A stretch of DNA of 64,000 nucleotides from Capnocytophaga bilenii (GCF_017565765.1 NZ_JAGDYP010000001.1:276358-340357), one strand, 5' to 3'. Counted from the first letter of the stretch, positions 1 to 8,744 are shown. Program-made: numbers and translations. The notes: a model not told the origin generated them from the sequence alone.

Positions 1-246
1 CGCAATATAAAAGATTGTGCGGCTCACACTCTCACCCGTCCCACTTGTCCCACCCGTCCCACCGAAGGTTCAGTGAAGGTTCAGCGAAGGATGAGCGAAG
101 GATAAGCGAAGGAAAGTCCGCGAGCTGGCGCAGCGGAGTATGTGACGAAGGAAAGTCCGCGAGCTGGCGCAGCTCGCACTCTCACCCGTCCCACCCGTCT
201 TACCTGTCCCACCGAAGGTTCTGCGAAGGATAAATATGCGCCACAT
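1..246. repeat. composite repeat island A
   Basis: No gene is supported here. The stretch is built of short iterated words around GCGAAGG. A 27-bp direct repeat occurs at 107-133 and again at 146-172. A second block (CTCACCCGTCCCAC... ending in CCGAAGGTTC) occurs at 31-72 and, slightly diverged, at 181-221. The same words recur at 36526-36740 and, in the opposite orientation, at 46985-47120, so this is one member of a dispersed repeat family. Open frames through it are low-complexity and differ from island to island, so I treat it as non-coding. Confidence 0.8.
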
Positions 247-277
247 ACTTTGACAAACTTTAAGAGTTTGTCAAAGT
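236..277 (-). repeat. palindromic hairpin element, copy 1
   Basis: Arms ACTTTGACAAACT (247-259) and AGTTTGTCAAAGT (265-277) are perfect reverse complements around a 5-nt loop. The flank TGCGCCACAT at 237-246 is the reverse complement of the GTGTGGCGCA flank found beside the three copies at 52228-52430, so this copy is in inverted orientation. Relative to those copies one stem pair changes G-C to A-T on both arms, which keeps the pairing. Confidence 0.8.
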
Positions 278-388
278 TTACAAAACTGATAATCAATCAC
301 TTTTATTTACATTGTAGGGCTGATTTGCAAATCGCCCTTACAAAACAAAACTTTTTGGATACCCTCAATAATTAAAAAAAGAATAACT

Positions 389-1159
389 ATGCAAAAAATA
401 GAAATCCCCGAAAACTGGGCAGTCTATATCGGTAGAGTAGAAGATAAGCCCGCTGTGTTTCGCATCAATTTAGGTATAGGCGAAACCGATTTCCCTATAG
501 AGGGTTACACCCAATGCGTAAGGCTAAACCTTGTGCTTAAAGCACCCGATGAGCACGGTTTTACTACCGATGAGGAAAGAGAACGCCTCTATAACATTGA
601 AGATATTATAATGCCTTCGCTAAAAGAAACCGATTTTTTAGCAGGAGTTGTAACCTATCAAGGCAATACAACGTGGTTTTACTATACCCAAAACGCTCCT
701 CTATTGGTAGCCAATATCGAAAAGGCTTTCACAAATATTGCCGACTACGAACCTGAAATACGTATCGTAGATGACCCTAATTGGGAGATATATTCCGACT
801 ATCTTTACCCCAATATCTACGAACATCAAAGCATCAAAAACAGTGCGGTACAGCGCCATTGCGAAGAGTCAGGCGACCATACCGACCAAGAACGCCCTAT
901 AGAACATTGGCTGTACTTTGATACTGAAAAAGATATGAATAGTGCCCTTAGCAAAGTAATAGCTTTGGGGTATAAGGTAGAAGATAGCGGTAGGGTAGAG
1001 CCCGAAGAAGAAGACGCTCCCCAAGAACCTTACTACCATCTCATAGTTTCTAAAGTAAATACAATCGATGATATTAACGGCGACACTTGGGATTTGATAG
1101 ATGTTGCCCTCGATACCAATGGTCAGTATGACGGCTGGGAAACCGTTTTAGTAAAATAA
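389..1159 (+). CDS. DUF695 domain / RraB-like domain protein
   Basis: A 256-residue cytosolic protein with no signal peptide. The N-terminal half (about residues 1-125, starting ...WAVYIGRV and containing the FLAGVVTYQGNTTWFYYT segment) resembles DUF695. The C-terminal half (about 150-256, with HWLYFDTEKDMNSA and GYKVEDS) resembles the RraB fold, known from the E. coli protein inhibitor of RNase E. The pairing of these two domains in one protein is known in Bacteroidetes and elsewhere; its substrate is not. The ATG follows an AAAGAATAACT leader. The next gene starts 27 nt downstream in the same direction. Regulation of an RNase is only an inference from the C-terminal domain. Confidence 0.75.
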   Translation: MQKIEIPENWAVYIGRVEDKPAVFRINLGIGETDFPIEGYTQCVRLNLVLKAPDEHGFTTDEERERLYNIEDIIMPSLKETDFLAGVVTYQGNTTWFYYTQNAPLLVANIEKAFTNIADYEPEIRIVDDPNWEIYSDYLYPNIYEHQSIKNSAVQRHCEESGDHTDQERPIEHWLYFDTEKDMNSALSKVIALGYKVEDSGRVEPEEEDAPQEPYYHLIVSKVNTIDDINGDTWDLIDVALDTNGQYDGWETVLVK

Positions 1160-1186
1160 CAATTAACCATTAAATAATTAATCATT

Positions 1187-1579
1187 GTGAACTTAGAATC
1201 TCCAAAAACAATCGTCCCAAAAAGTGCAAAAGACCTCTTTGCTCTTTTAGAAAAAGTTGAAAACTTTGAACGCCTAATGCCCGACAACATCAGCAAATTT
1301 CAAAAACTTAGCGACACTTCTTTTGTGTTTGCCCTGAAAGGAATGCCCGAAATTTCATTAGAAAAGAAAAGCGCTACCCCCGATAGTCAGTTAGTATTAG
1401 GCGAAGCAAATGGCAAAATCCCTTTTCAGCTTACTACCAATATTGCTGAAATATCAGATAAGGAAAGCGAAGTACAACTGCTTTTCAAAGGGGACTTCAA
1501 CCCTGTAATGGCGATGATGGTCAAAACGCCCATTAGCAAGTTTATAGAAGTATTAGTAACCAAAATGAAGGACTTATAA
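1187..1579 (+). CDS. SRPBCC-like protein
   Basis: A 130-residue soluble protein. The pattern of an N-terminal SAKDLFALLEKVENFERLMP helix, a central beta-rich part and a C-terminal helix ending ...FIEVLVTKMKDL fits the START/SRPBCC (polyketide-cyclase-like) lipid- or ligand-binding fold. The start is GTG at 1187; no in-frame ATG near the start gives the full fold. The stop codon is directly followed by the ATG of aroC with no gap, so the two are probably co-translated. Ligand unknown. Confidence 0.7.
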   Translation: MNLESPKTIVPKSAKDLFALLEKVENFERLMPDNISKFQKLSDTSFVFALKGMPEISLEKKSATPDSQLVLGEANGKIPFQLTTNIAEISDKESEVQLLFKGDFNPVMAMMVKTPISKFIEVLVTKMKDL

Positions 1580-2647
1580 ATGGCAGGCAATAGCTTTGGT
1601 ACACTTTTTAGGCTCACCACCTTTGGCGAGTCGCACGGCGAAGCATTAGGAGGCATCATCGATGGTTGCCCTCCTAATATCCTTTTAGATTTTGAAGCCA
1701 TACAGCACGAACTCAACCGCCGCCGTCCGGGGCAATCAGCTATTGTTACCCAGCGCAAAGAGGGCGACAAGGTACGCTTCCTTTCGGGTATTTTAGATGG
1801 CAAAACTACCGGCACTCCCATTGGTTTTATCATTGAAAACGAAAATCAGCATTCAGCCGATTATGCCCATATAGCCGAAGTATACCGCCCCAGCCACGCC
1901 GATTATGTGTATCAACAGAAATATGGCATTCGCGATGTTCGTGGGGGCGGACGCTCATCAGCACGCGAAACGGTGAGCCGTGTGGTAGCAGGAGCTATTG
2001 CCAAACAGGTACTCAAAGGAATACAAATCAATGCCTATGTGTCGAGTGTAGGCGAACTTTCCCTTACCCAACCCTACACTAATCTTGATTTAGCCATAGC
2101 CGAAACCAATGCCGTACGCTGTCCCGACCCTATCTTAGCCGAACAAATGGAAGCCTATATCAAAGCCATACGCAAGGAGGGCGATACGGTGGGCGGAGTG
2201 GTAAGCTGTGTGGTAAAAGGGGTACCCGTAGGTTGGGGCGAACCTGTATTTGATAAGCTCCACGCACAACTCGGCAAAGCGATGCTCTCTATCAATGCCG
2301 TAAAAGGCTTTGAGTATGGCAGTGGCTTTGCGGGTACAACAATGCGAGGCAGTCAGCACAACGACCTTTTCAATCCCGATGGCACTACCCAAACCAACTA
2401 TTCAGGGGGCATACAAGGAGGCATTAGCAATGGTATGGATATTTATTTTCGGGTAGCATTCAAGCCAGTAGCAACCCTTATGCAGTCACAACCCGCCCTT
2501 GATAGCCAAGGCAACATTGTAGAGATGCAAGGCAAAGGCAGACACGACCCCTGCGTAGTACCCCGTGCCGTCCCCATTGTCGAAGCAATGACCGCAGTGG
2601 TACTATTAGATTTTTACCTGATTAATGAGACTATAAAAACATTTTAA
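1580..2647 (+). CDS. aroC: chorismate synthase
   Basis: Catalyses the anti-1,4-elimination of phosphate from 5-enolpyruvylshikimate 3-phosphate to chorismate, the last step of the shikimate pathway, using reduced FMN. Length 355 residues is normal. Family signatures are present: GESHG at residues 16-20, the [10 protein letters not shown] segment near residue 125, the [12 protein letters not shown] stretch and the C-terminal [14 protein letters not shown] block. The ATG abuts the preceding stop codon. aroK (shikimate kinase) lies far away at 39234, so the pathway genes are scattered. Confidence 0.97.
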   Translation: MAGNSFGTLFRLTTFGESHGEALGGIIDGCPPNILLDFEAIQHELNRRRPGQSAIVTQRKEGDKVRFLSGILDGKTTGTPIGFIIENENQHSADYAHIAEVYRPSHADYVYQQKYGIRDVRGGGRSSARETVSRVVAGAIAKQVLKGIQINAYVSSVGELSLTQPYTNLDLAIAETNAVRCPDPILAEQMEAYIKAIRKEGDTVGGVVSCVVKGVPVGWGEPVFDKLHAQLGKAMLSINAVKGFEYGSGFAGTTMRGSQHNDLFNPDGTTQTNYSGGIQGGISNGMDIYFRVAFKPVATLMQSQPALDSQGNIVEMQGKGRHDPCVVPRAVPIVEAMTAVVLLDFYLINETIKTF

Positions 2648-2659
2648 GGTGTATTAACT

Positions 2660-2941
2660 ATGCTTGATATACTCAAAAATAATTGGAGTGATGCACAAAT
2701 AGTAGATGTATCTTATCAGAAAGGAATATTACTATTAGCATTAAAAGACTATCAAAATACAATACATAAGTACCTTTTTGAGAATGTCATTGCATTATCA
2801 TTTGAGAATTATCTCAATGAAGATATTAGTGAAATACGTTCTTCTTTCCAAAAAGAAGAAAATGATACCATTTGCCAAATAGTCATTCTATCGGCTTGGA
2901 CAAATAAAGAAATTGTACGTTTTTCATTTTTCACATATTAA
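2660..2941 (+). CDS. small unknown protein
   Basis: A 93-residue protein of no family I recognise, alternating beta and short helical segments (ALKDYQNTIHKYLFENVIAL). It has no signal peptide or membrane segment. It starts 12 nt after aroC and ends 2 nt before the next small gene. From here to about 4390 the DNA is more AT-rich than aroC, which suggests an inserted cassette. Size and pairing recall immunity-type or toxin-antitoxin-type proteins, but nothing in the sequence proves this. Confidence 0.65.
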   Translation: MLDILKNNWSDAQIVDVSYQKGILLLALKDYQNTIHKYLFENVIALSFENYLNEDISEIRSSFQKEENDTICQIVILSAWTNKEIVRFSFFTY

Positions 2942-2943
2942 CT

Positions 2944-3300
2944 ATGGCAGCAGAAGCTTATGTAATATTTGAAGATACTACTTGGTATCAAAAACATAAA
3001 GAAGAAATCAGAGAACAAATTTTTCTGTTAGATACTTATGTGGGTCATCCAATACAAATAGGCAACTATCTAATGAAAGAAGGTGAATATTGGCTAAAAG
3101 GTACTGAGAGTAAACCTCCTCCAACTGATTGGCCATATAGTGTACGTATCTTTTTAGATCAAGAGGTCTATATTTTTATAGAAATCAGTGCACACCCACC
3201 AAGTATAGAAAGAACCCTCACTCAATTTTTAAATTGGATAAGAAAGCAAACCCCTATTGTTTTTCAAGATGAAGATGGAGAGGATTTTGGTTATCAATGA
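2944..3300 (+). CDS. small unknown protein
   Basis: A 118-residue soluble protein, not recognised. It is rich in aromatic residues and prolines (KPPPTDWPY, SAHPPSIE) and ends in the acidic tail DEDGEDFGYQ. It is separated from the previous gene by two bases and from the DpnI-like gene by ten, so the three are probably one transcript. Whether this pair belongs functionally to the restriction cassette or is an independent module cannot be told from sequence. Confidence 0.65.
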   Translation: MAAEAYVIFEDTTWYQKHKEEIREQIFLLDTYVGHPIQIGNYLMKEGEYWLKGTESKPPPTDWPYSVRIFLDQEVYIFIEISAHPPSIERTLTQFLNWIRKQTPIVFQDEDGEDFGYQ

Positions 3301-3310
3301 TTAAAAAAAT

Positions 3311-4090
3311 ATGAACTTAGCTTTCAATGTAAATTTAGCTTATGGCTATAAAAATAACTCCCAAATAGCAAGATTACTGACTGAGAATTGGGTTTTAAAT
3401 AATTGTTATTGTCCAAATTGTGGAGCATTACCATTAAATGAGTTTGAAAATAATCGTCCAGTTGCTGATTTTTATTGTAATAGTTGTAAAGAAGAGTTTG
3501 AATTGAAAAGCAAAAATGGGAAGTTGTCAAAAACTATTACAGATGGTGCTTATTCTACAATGATAGAAAGAATAAACTCTGAAAATAATCCTAATTTTTT
3601 CTTTTTGACTTATACAAAAAGTTGGACTGTTGATAATTTTCTGATTATACCTAAGCAATTTTTTATACCTGAGATTATCATAAAAAGACCTCCACTTGCA
3701 GAAACTGCCCGACGAGCAGGTTGGATAGGATGTAATATAGATATCTCAAAAATAGTTGATATAGGAAAGGTATTTTTAGTTAAGAATGAACAAATCATAG
3801 ACAGAGATATTGTAAAAGAAGCTTTTAGAAAAACCTTATTCTTGCGATTAAAAAATAAAGAATCAAAAGGTTGGCTTTTAGATGTTATGGCTTGTGTAGA
3901 TACCATAAGAAAAGAATATTTTACTCTTGATGAAGTCTATAAATTTGAAGAAAAATTAAAGCAAAAATACCCAAATAATAATTTCATCAAAGATAAAATA
4001 AGACAACAGCTACAACTTTTAAGAGATAAAGGAATTATTGAATTTATTGGGCGTGGTAACTATAAAAAAGTAAAATATGGAAACATTTAA
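3311..4090 (+). CDS. dpnC: DpnI-type methyl-directed restriction endonuclease
   Basis: This 259-residue protein matches DpnI of Streptococcus pneumoniae as I recall that sequence, in step from the N-terminus. It has the PD-(D/E)XK residues D53, E64 and K66, zinc ligands C34, C37, C56 and C59, and the ARRAGWIG segment with W138, the residue used in DpnI to read N6-methyladenine. The C-terminal part from about residue 185 (KDKIRQQLQLLRDKGIIEF.GRG) is the winged-helix allosteric DNA-binding domain. DpnI cuts GATC only when the adenine is methylated, so no partner methylase is needed, and none is seen nearby. The last 14 bases overlap the next gene. The low GC suggests horizontal acquisition. Confidence 0.95.
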   Translation: MNLAFNVNLAYGYKNNSQIARLLTENWVLNNCYCPNCGALPLNEFENNRPVADFYCNSCKEEFELKSKNGKLSKTITDGAYSTMIERINSENNPNFFFLTYTKSWTVDNFLIIPKQFFIPEIIIKRPPLAETARRAGWIGCNIDISKIVDIGKVFLVKNEQIIDRDIVKEAFRKTLFLRLKNKESKGWLLDVMACVDTIRKEYFTLDEVYKFEEKLKQKYPNNNFIKDKIRQQLQLLRDKGIIEFIGRGNYKKVKYGNI

Positions 4091-4382
4091 GATTGAAATT
4101 CAAGAATTATTATCAGAAACTATTGAAATTCAAGCCGAAAACATAGAAGAAGCTATTGAGAAAGTAAATCAAATGTACAGAAAGGAGGAAATAGTTTTAG
4201 ATTATAGCAACCTTGTAGATAAAAAAATAATACCCCAAACCCTAATGAATGAAAAAGAAATTCTGATAAAAGAAATTATAGAATATTTATATATAGAAGA
4301 GAAAAAACATTTTGAAGAATTAGAAGAACCTGATAATCATATTTTTTCTAAAATAAAGAAACTAAAAAACTTGATAGATTAG
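4077..4382 (+). CDS. dpnD: DpnD/PcfM family protein
   Basis: A 101-residue acidic protein. Its N-terminal half (FKIEIQELLSETIEIQAENIEEAIEKVNQMYRKEEIVLD) fits the DpnD-PcfM domain, known from the DpnI cassette of pneumococcus and from conjugative plasmids; its biochemical role is unknown. The C-terminal 50 residues are helical and charged. It overlaps the end of the endonuclease gene by 14 bases, which implies coupled translation and reproduces the dpnC-dpnD order of the pneumococcal cassette. Confidence 0.85.
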   Translation: METFKIEIQELLSETIEIQAENIEEAIEKVNQMYRKEEIVLDYSNLVDKKIIPQTLMNEKEILIKEIIEYLYIEEKKHFEELEEPDNHIFSKIKKLKNLID

Positions 4383-4402
4383 ATTAAAAATAAAAACCGT
4401 TT

Positions 4403-5479
4403 ATGACCTCAAAAGAAATAGCAAATGGCATATTGCGTGCCGTAGCAATCATTGTTTTAGTAGTATTAGGGCTATACACCCTTTATTTGCTACAATCTAT
4501 TATCGTTTATCTTATCGTTTCATTAGTACTAACACTAATGGGCAAACCCCTCATTCAGTTCTTCCACAAGCGACTGCGCATAAAAAGCCGTTCCCTCTGT
4601 GTTATTCTTACAATGACTATCTTTATCTTGCTAGCCTTGAGTGTGTTTAGCTTGTTTATACCGCTGCTCGTTTCGCAAGGCAAAAACCTTTCAGGACTTA
4701 ATATTGATTTGCTCAAAAACAATCTCGATGACCTTATACAGCAGACTCTTAGCAAAATAGGGCTTAACCCTGAAGAATATTCTTTCGGAGTACAAGAAAT
4801 TCTAAATTTTATTGATATTCCTAACTTCCTTAATTCCTTTATCTCTTTTATTAGTGATTTTGGAGTAGGTGCTTTTTCGGTACTCTTTATCAGCTTTTTC
4901 TTTATGAAAGACGGTGAAAAAATCCTTTTTGCCCTTCTTTCTACTTTCCCCTCTCATAGAAAACGAAAACTTAAAACTTCTATTTTCAAAATAAACAACC
5001 TTTTGTCTCGTTATTTCGTAGGGTTGATACTCCAAATTACTATACTTTTCGTTATTTACACCATTGTTTTACTTATTTTTGGGGTAGAAAATGCTTTTAT
5101 CATAGCGTTGCTCTGTGCTATGCTTAATCTTATTCCTTATATAGGTCCTATGATAAGCTTTGTGCTAATGGCATTGCTAACGATGAGCAGCAACCTGCAA
5201 AACGACTTTATGAGCGTTAGCCTGCCTACAACTATCTACGTACTGATAGGCTTCTTAGTAGGGCAATTTATTGATAATGTGTTCTCGCAACCGCTTATTT
5301 TTTCAAATTCTGTAAAATCCACCGCCTTAGAGATTTTCCTTATTACTCTTATCAGTGGTACGCTTTTTGGAATGGTAGGTATGGTAGTAGCTATTCCCGC
5401 TTATACCGTCTTAAAAGTAGTTTTAAAAGAGTTTTTACCTAATAACAAATTGATAGGGCTAATTACTAAAAATATATAA
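4403..5479 (+). CDS. AI-2E family transporter (PerM/TqsA-like permease)
   Basis: A 358-residue inner-membrane protein with about eight hydrophobic segments: two near the N-terminus, one near residues 65-90, then a soluble stretch (about 95-150) and a C-terminal set. The segment LCAMLNLIPYIGPMIS and the conserved tail region GTLFGMVGMVVAIPAYTVLK are typical of the AI-2E/PerM family. Members export diverse small solutes; substrate here unknown. It is followed by the DKNYY gene two bases after the stop. Confidence 0.88.
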   Translation: MTSKEIANGILRAVAIIVLVVLGLYTLYLLQSIIVYLIVSLVLTLMGKPLIQFFHKRLRIKSRSLCVILTMTIFILLALSVFSLFIPLLVSQGKNLSGLNIDLLKNNLDDLIQQTLSKIGLNPEEYSFGVQEILNFIDIPNFLNSFISFISDFGVGAFSVLFISFFFMKDGEKILFALLSTFPSHRKRKLKTSIFKINNLLSRYFVGLILQITILFVIYTIVLLIFGVENAFIIALLCAMLNLIPYIGPMISFVLMALLTMSSNLQNDFMSVSLPTTIYVLIGFLVGQFIDNVFSQPLIFSNSVKSTALEIFLITLISGTLFGMVGMVVAIPAYTVLKVVLKEFLPNNKLIGLITKNI

Positions 5480-5481
5480 CT

Positions 5482-7098
5482 ATGAAACAATTCTTATTAT
5501 TTACATTACTCATTGGGTATTTGCCCTACTGCAAGGCGCAACCATTAGAGGTTATTAAGGCTACACAGGATAATAGTCTATCAGTACAGCGAACTATGAG
5601 TCCGAGTCGCTATGTGCGAGATGTTTACATTATGAATGAAACCTATGTAGTATATCAGGATTATGACCTTAGAAAAGTGTTCTACCCCGATATGGCTACA
5701 TTTAAAGTCATAGACGAAGATTTTTCGGCAGATAAAAATAGCATTTACTATCAAGGGAAGTTGGTGAAGGTAGATACTACGGGCTTTAAGATTATTGGTA
5801 GTAAAGAAATCAAAGAGATTAAAGGCTGGTCTCGAGGAGTCGACAGGTATTATTGGCGTACCAACAAACAGGCTTTTTTTGGTACCAAACCTATTGCTAT
5901 CTCCGATCCTGCTACTTTTGAAACTGTCACTTATTGCTATTTCAAAGACAAAAACCACGTGTATTACTACGACCAAATTATAGAGGGTATAAACCCTAAT
6001 AAGATTAACGAAAAATTCACAGAAGACGACAGAATTTGTGATGATAAATTCTTGTATCGCAAAGGGAAACCTTTGTATTACAAGGGGGAACCCGTACAGC
6101 AAATTTCATCACTGATATTCAAAACATCTAAGTATGTACTGGGGTATAAGTGGGAAGACGATGAAACTAAGTCTATTTTTACAGAATTACATTCGGAAGA
6201 TTTTGATATTCCTACCCTTAAAACCTTAACCAATTACTATTTAATAGATAAAAACAGCCTTTATAATATCCCGAGCTACTACCCTGTGAGAGATGAGGGC
6301 TTTAGGGTGCCTATTGCTACTGAAGATTTACCCAATGTAAAGGCTTTCAAAAGTTTTGCTACCGATGGAAAATTGGTATATTACGGCAGAGAGCCTTTAG
6401 AAATGTATGATGCGGCTACCTTTGCCGAATTCCCTGAGGTAGATTATTATCAATACGATAAGAATGGAGTCTATAATTGGAGCCAAAAACTACCTTTCAG
6501 ATACACCACACCACCTGTGTATGGTAAAAATCTATTTTATATAGATGGGGTTGTTTTGTATGAAAATCAGCTGTATCATCATTACCCTAAAACTCTTATA
6601 GATAACCTTACCGATAAGCAAATACAAGAGCTGAAAGATAAAAAAATAAGCTATAACGAATTATTAACCAACAATAATGATGCTATACAAGAGGATTATG
6701 ACAGACCTAACCCCTACCCCAGCAAAACCGTTTACCAAGAAGTGAGTTATCCTTATTACAAAGACGCTAACAAGGTGTATTATTTTGACCGTTGGGCTGA
6801 AGATGGAAAACCCTTAAAAGAGGTAAAGGGGTATGATGCTGCAACCCTAAAAGAGGAGCGTAATGGCTTTTTGGTAGATAAAAATTATGTGTATTTCGGT
6901 AGATATAGGCTCGTAAAAAATAGAAATTTTGAGATATTGGCTATCTATACAGGGTATCGTATGGGTTGCAGCCGAGATACACACCCTCAATCAGATTTTT
7001 ATCTTCTAAAAAACGTAGATGGTTATTGGCTTACCGAATTAGGAGGTGGAGCTAAAATTCGTTTCTTAGGTACTGAATTAGGAGATTTTGAACTGTAA
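5482..7098 (+). CDS. DKNYY repeat protein, exported
   Basis: A 538-residue protein with an N-terminal signal peptide ending near YCKAQP (about residue 20). The mature part holds many repeats of the DKN.VYY type (DKNSIYYQG, DKNHVYYYDQ, DKNSLYN, DKNGVYNW, DANKVYYFDR, DKNYVYFGR), the signature of the DKNYY family, each unit pairing a tyrosine-rich strand with a short turn. Function of the family is unknown; a beta-rich surface or periplasmic role is likely. It is probably co-transcribed with the permease upstream. Confidence 0.85.
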   Translation: MKQFLLFTLLIGYLPYCKAQPLEVIKATQDNSLSVQRTMSPSRYVRDVYIMNETYVVYQDYDLRKVFYPDMATFKVIDEDFSADKNSIYYQGKLVKVDTTGFKIIGSKEIKEIKGWSRGVDRYYWRTNKQAFFGTKPIAISDPATFETVTYCYFKDKNHVYYYDQIIEGINPNKINEKFTEDDRICDDKFLYRKGKPLYYKGEPVQQISSLIFKTSKYVLGYKWEDDETKSIFTELHSEDFDIPTLKTLTNYYLIDKNSLYNIPSYYPVRDEGFRVPIATEDLPNVKAFKSFATDGKLVYYGREPLEMYDAATFAEFPEVDYYQYDKNGVYNWSQKLPFRYTTPPVYGKNLFYIDGVVLYENQLYHHYPKTLIDNLTDKQIQELKDKKISYNELLTNNNDAIQEDYDRPNPYPSKTVYQEVSYPYYKDANKVYYFDRWAEDGKPLKEVKGYDAATLKEERNGFLVDKNYVYFGRYRLVKNRNFEILAIYTGYRMGCSRDTHPQSDFYLLKNVDGYWLTELGGGAKIRFLGTELGDFEL

Positions 7099-7191
7099 GC
7101 TATAAATTATAAACACCATAAAGAATTATTTTTCAGATAATTATAACTTTAATACGAAAGAAGAACAATTAAAAAAGGAAAATAATGATGC

Positions 7192-7217
7192 TTGTTTAAA
7201 AAATATTTGTAACTTTG
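7192..7217 (+). promoter_or_regulatory. promoter of lpdA (weak match)
   Basis: The -7 box TAACTTTG at 7210-7217 fits the Bacteroidetes TAnnTTTG consensus. A TTG lies at 7192-7194, but the 15-nt spacer is shorter than the usual 17-23. It is 38 nt upstream of the lpdA ATG. Confidence 0.45.
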
Positions 7218-7255
7218 TAGCCTAATTATAAACTTGACAATTAAAATTAGAAAAA

Positions 7256-8653
7256 ATGAGTAAATACGATGTTATTGTTTTAGGAAGCGGACCTGGTGGA
7301 TATGTTACCGCTATTCGCGCTTCTCAATTGGGTTTTAAAACAGCCATTGTTGAAAAAGAAAACCTTGGAGGCGTTTGCCTCAATTGGGGTTGTATCCCTA
7401 CAAAAGCACTACTAAAATCAGCTCAGGTATTTGAGTACTTAAAACACGCTAAAGACTACGGTATCAACGTAAATGAAGGTAGTTTTGACAAAGACTTCCC
7501 AGCAGTTATCAAGCGTAGCCGTGATGTAGCGGGTACTATGAGCAAGGGGGTTCAGTTCTTGATGAAAAAGAACAAAATTGATGTAATAATGGGGTATGGT
7601 ACCCTAAAAGCTGGTAAAAAAATTGATGTAAAAGATAAAGATGGTAAAGTAACTGAATATAGTGCCGACCATATTATCATTGCTACAGGAGCTCGCTCAC
7701 GTGAATTACCTGCTTTGCCTCAAGATGGTAAGAAAATCATTGGCTACCGCCAAGCACTTACTCTCCCTGAACAACCTAAAAAAATGATTGTAGTAGGTAG
7801 TGGTGCTATCGGTATTGAGTTTGCTTACTTCTACAACGCTATGGGTACTGAAATTACTATCGTAGAATTTATGCCTAACATCGTTCCTGTAGAAGATGAA
7901 GACATCTCTAAACAATTAGAAAAGAGCCTCAAAAAGTCTGGTATCAACATTATGACTTCTGCTGAGGTTACTAAAGTAGATACTTCAGGCAAGGGTGTAA
8001 AAGCCTTCGTAAAAACTGCTAAAGGTGAGGAAGTATTAGAAGCCGACATTCTTCTTTCGGCTGTAGGTATTAAAACTAATATTGAAAATATTGGCTTAGA
8101 AGCTGTAGGTATCAAAACAGAGCGCGATAAGATTTTGGTAAATGAGTTCTACCAAACTAACGTTCCTGGTTACTACGCTATTGGTGACGTTGTTCCTGGA
8201 CAAGCTTTGGCTCACGTTGCTTCTGCTGAAGGTATCTTGTGTGTTGAAAAAATTAAAGGACTACACGTAGAACCGCTTAACTATGGTAACATACCTGGTT
8301 GTACTTATTGTACTCCTGAAATCGCTTCAGTAGGTCTTACCGAAAAACAAGCTAAAGAAAAAGGTTACCAAATAAAAGTAGGTAAATTCCCATTCACTGC
8401 ATCAGGTAAAGCAAATGCTGCTGGTACTACCGAAGGGTTTATCAAAGTTATATTTGATGCTAAATACGGCGAATGGTTAGGCTGCCATATGATTGGTACA
8501 GGTGTTACTGATATGATTGCTGAAGCTGTAGTAGCTCGTAAATTAGAAACTACAGGGCACGAAATCATCAAAGCTGTTCACCCTCACCCTACAATGAGTG
8601 AAGGCGTAAAAGAGGCTGTAGCTGCAGCTTATGGTGAGGCTATTGACATTTAA
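7256..8653 (+). CDS. lpdA: dihydrolipoyl dehydrogenase
   Basis: E3 of the 2-oxoacid dehydrogenase complexes: it reoxidises the dihydrolipoyl arm of E2 with FAD and passes electrons to NAD+. The 465-residue length is normal. Seen: the FAD-binding GSGPGG at residues 10-15, the redox-active disulfide C41/C46 (GGVCLNWGCIPTK), the NAD-binding GSGAIG near residue 182 and the C-terminal HPHPTMSE active-site His-Glu segment. The E2 and E1-alpha genes of pyruvate dehydrogenase lie 1.1 kb downstream on the other strand. Base composition matches core genes; codon choice suggests high expression. Confidence 0.97.
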   Translation: MSKYDVIVLGSGPGGYVTAIRASQLGFKTAIVEKENLGGVCLNWGCIPTKALLKSAQVFEYLKHAKDYGINVNEGSFDKDFPAVIKRSRDVAGTMSKGVQFLMKKNKIDVIMGYGTLKAGKKIDVKDKDGKVTEYSADHIIIATGARSRELPALPQDGKKIIGYRQALTLPEQPKKMIVVGSGAIGIEFAYFYNAMGTEITIVEFMPNIVPVEDEDISKQLEKSLKKSGINIMTSAEVTKVDTSGKGVKAFVKTAKGEEVLEADILLSAVGIKTNIENIGLEAVGIKTERDKILVNEFYQTNVPGYYAIGDVVPGQALAHVASAEGILCVEKIKGLHVEPLNYGNIPGCTYCTPEIASVGLTEKQAKEKGYQIKVGKFPFTASGKANAAGTTEGFIKVIFDAKYGEWLGCHMIGTGVTDMIAEAVVARKLETTGHEIIKAVHPHPTMSEGVKEAVAAAYGEAIDI

Positions 8654-8681
8654 TATTTTAATTCATCTATTTCATAAACTG

Positions 8682-8727
8682 AAAACTCCAAACATATAAG
8701 ATACTCTTACTTGTTTGGAGTTTTTTA
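8682..8727 (+). terminator. rho-independent terminator after lpdA
   Basis: A 12-bp perfect stem, AAAACTCCAAAC at 8682-8693 with GTTTGGAGTTTT at 8713-8724, followed by T residues. It ends the lpdA transcript 29 nt after the stop. Confidence 0.9.
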
Positions 8728-8744
8728 ATAAACAATTCTTTTTA

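Noticed and set aside
15-375. Small genes in the first repeat island
   Set aside because: Low-complexity frames on both strands through iterated words; no ribosome-binding site or family.
3311-4382. A partner DNA methylase for the restriction gene
   Set aside because: None is encoded nearby, and a DpnI-type enzyme does not need one.
8715-8744. TTG start for the prenyl synthase
   Set aside because: It lies inside the lpdA terminator stem; ATG at 8745 restores the family N-terminus.
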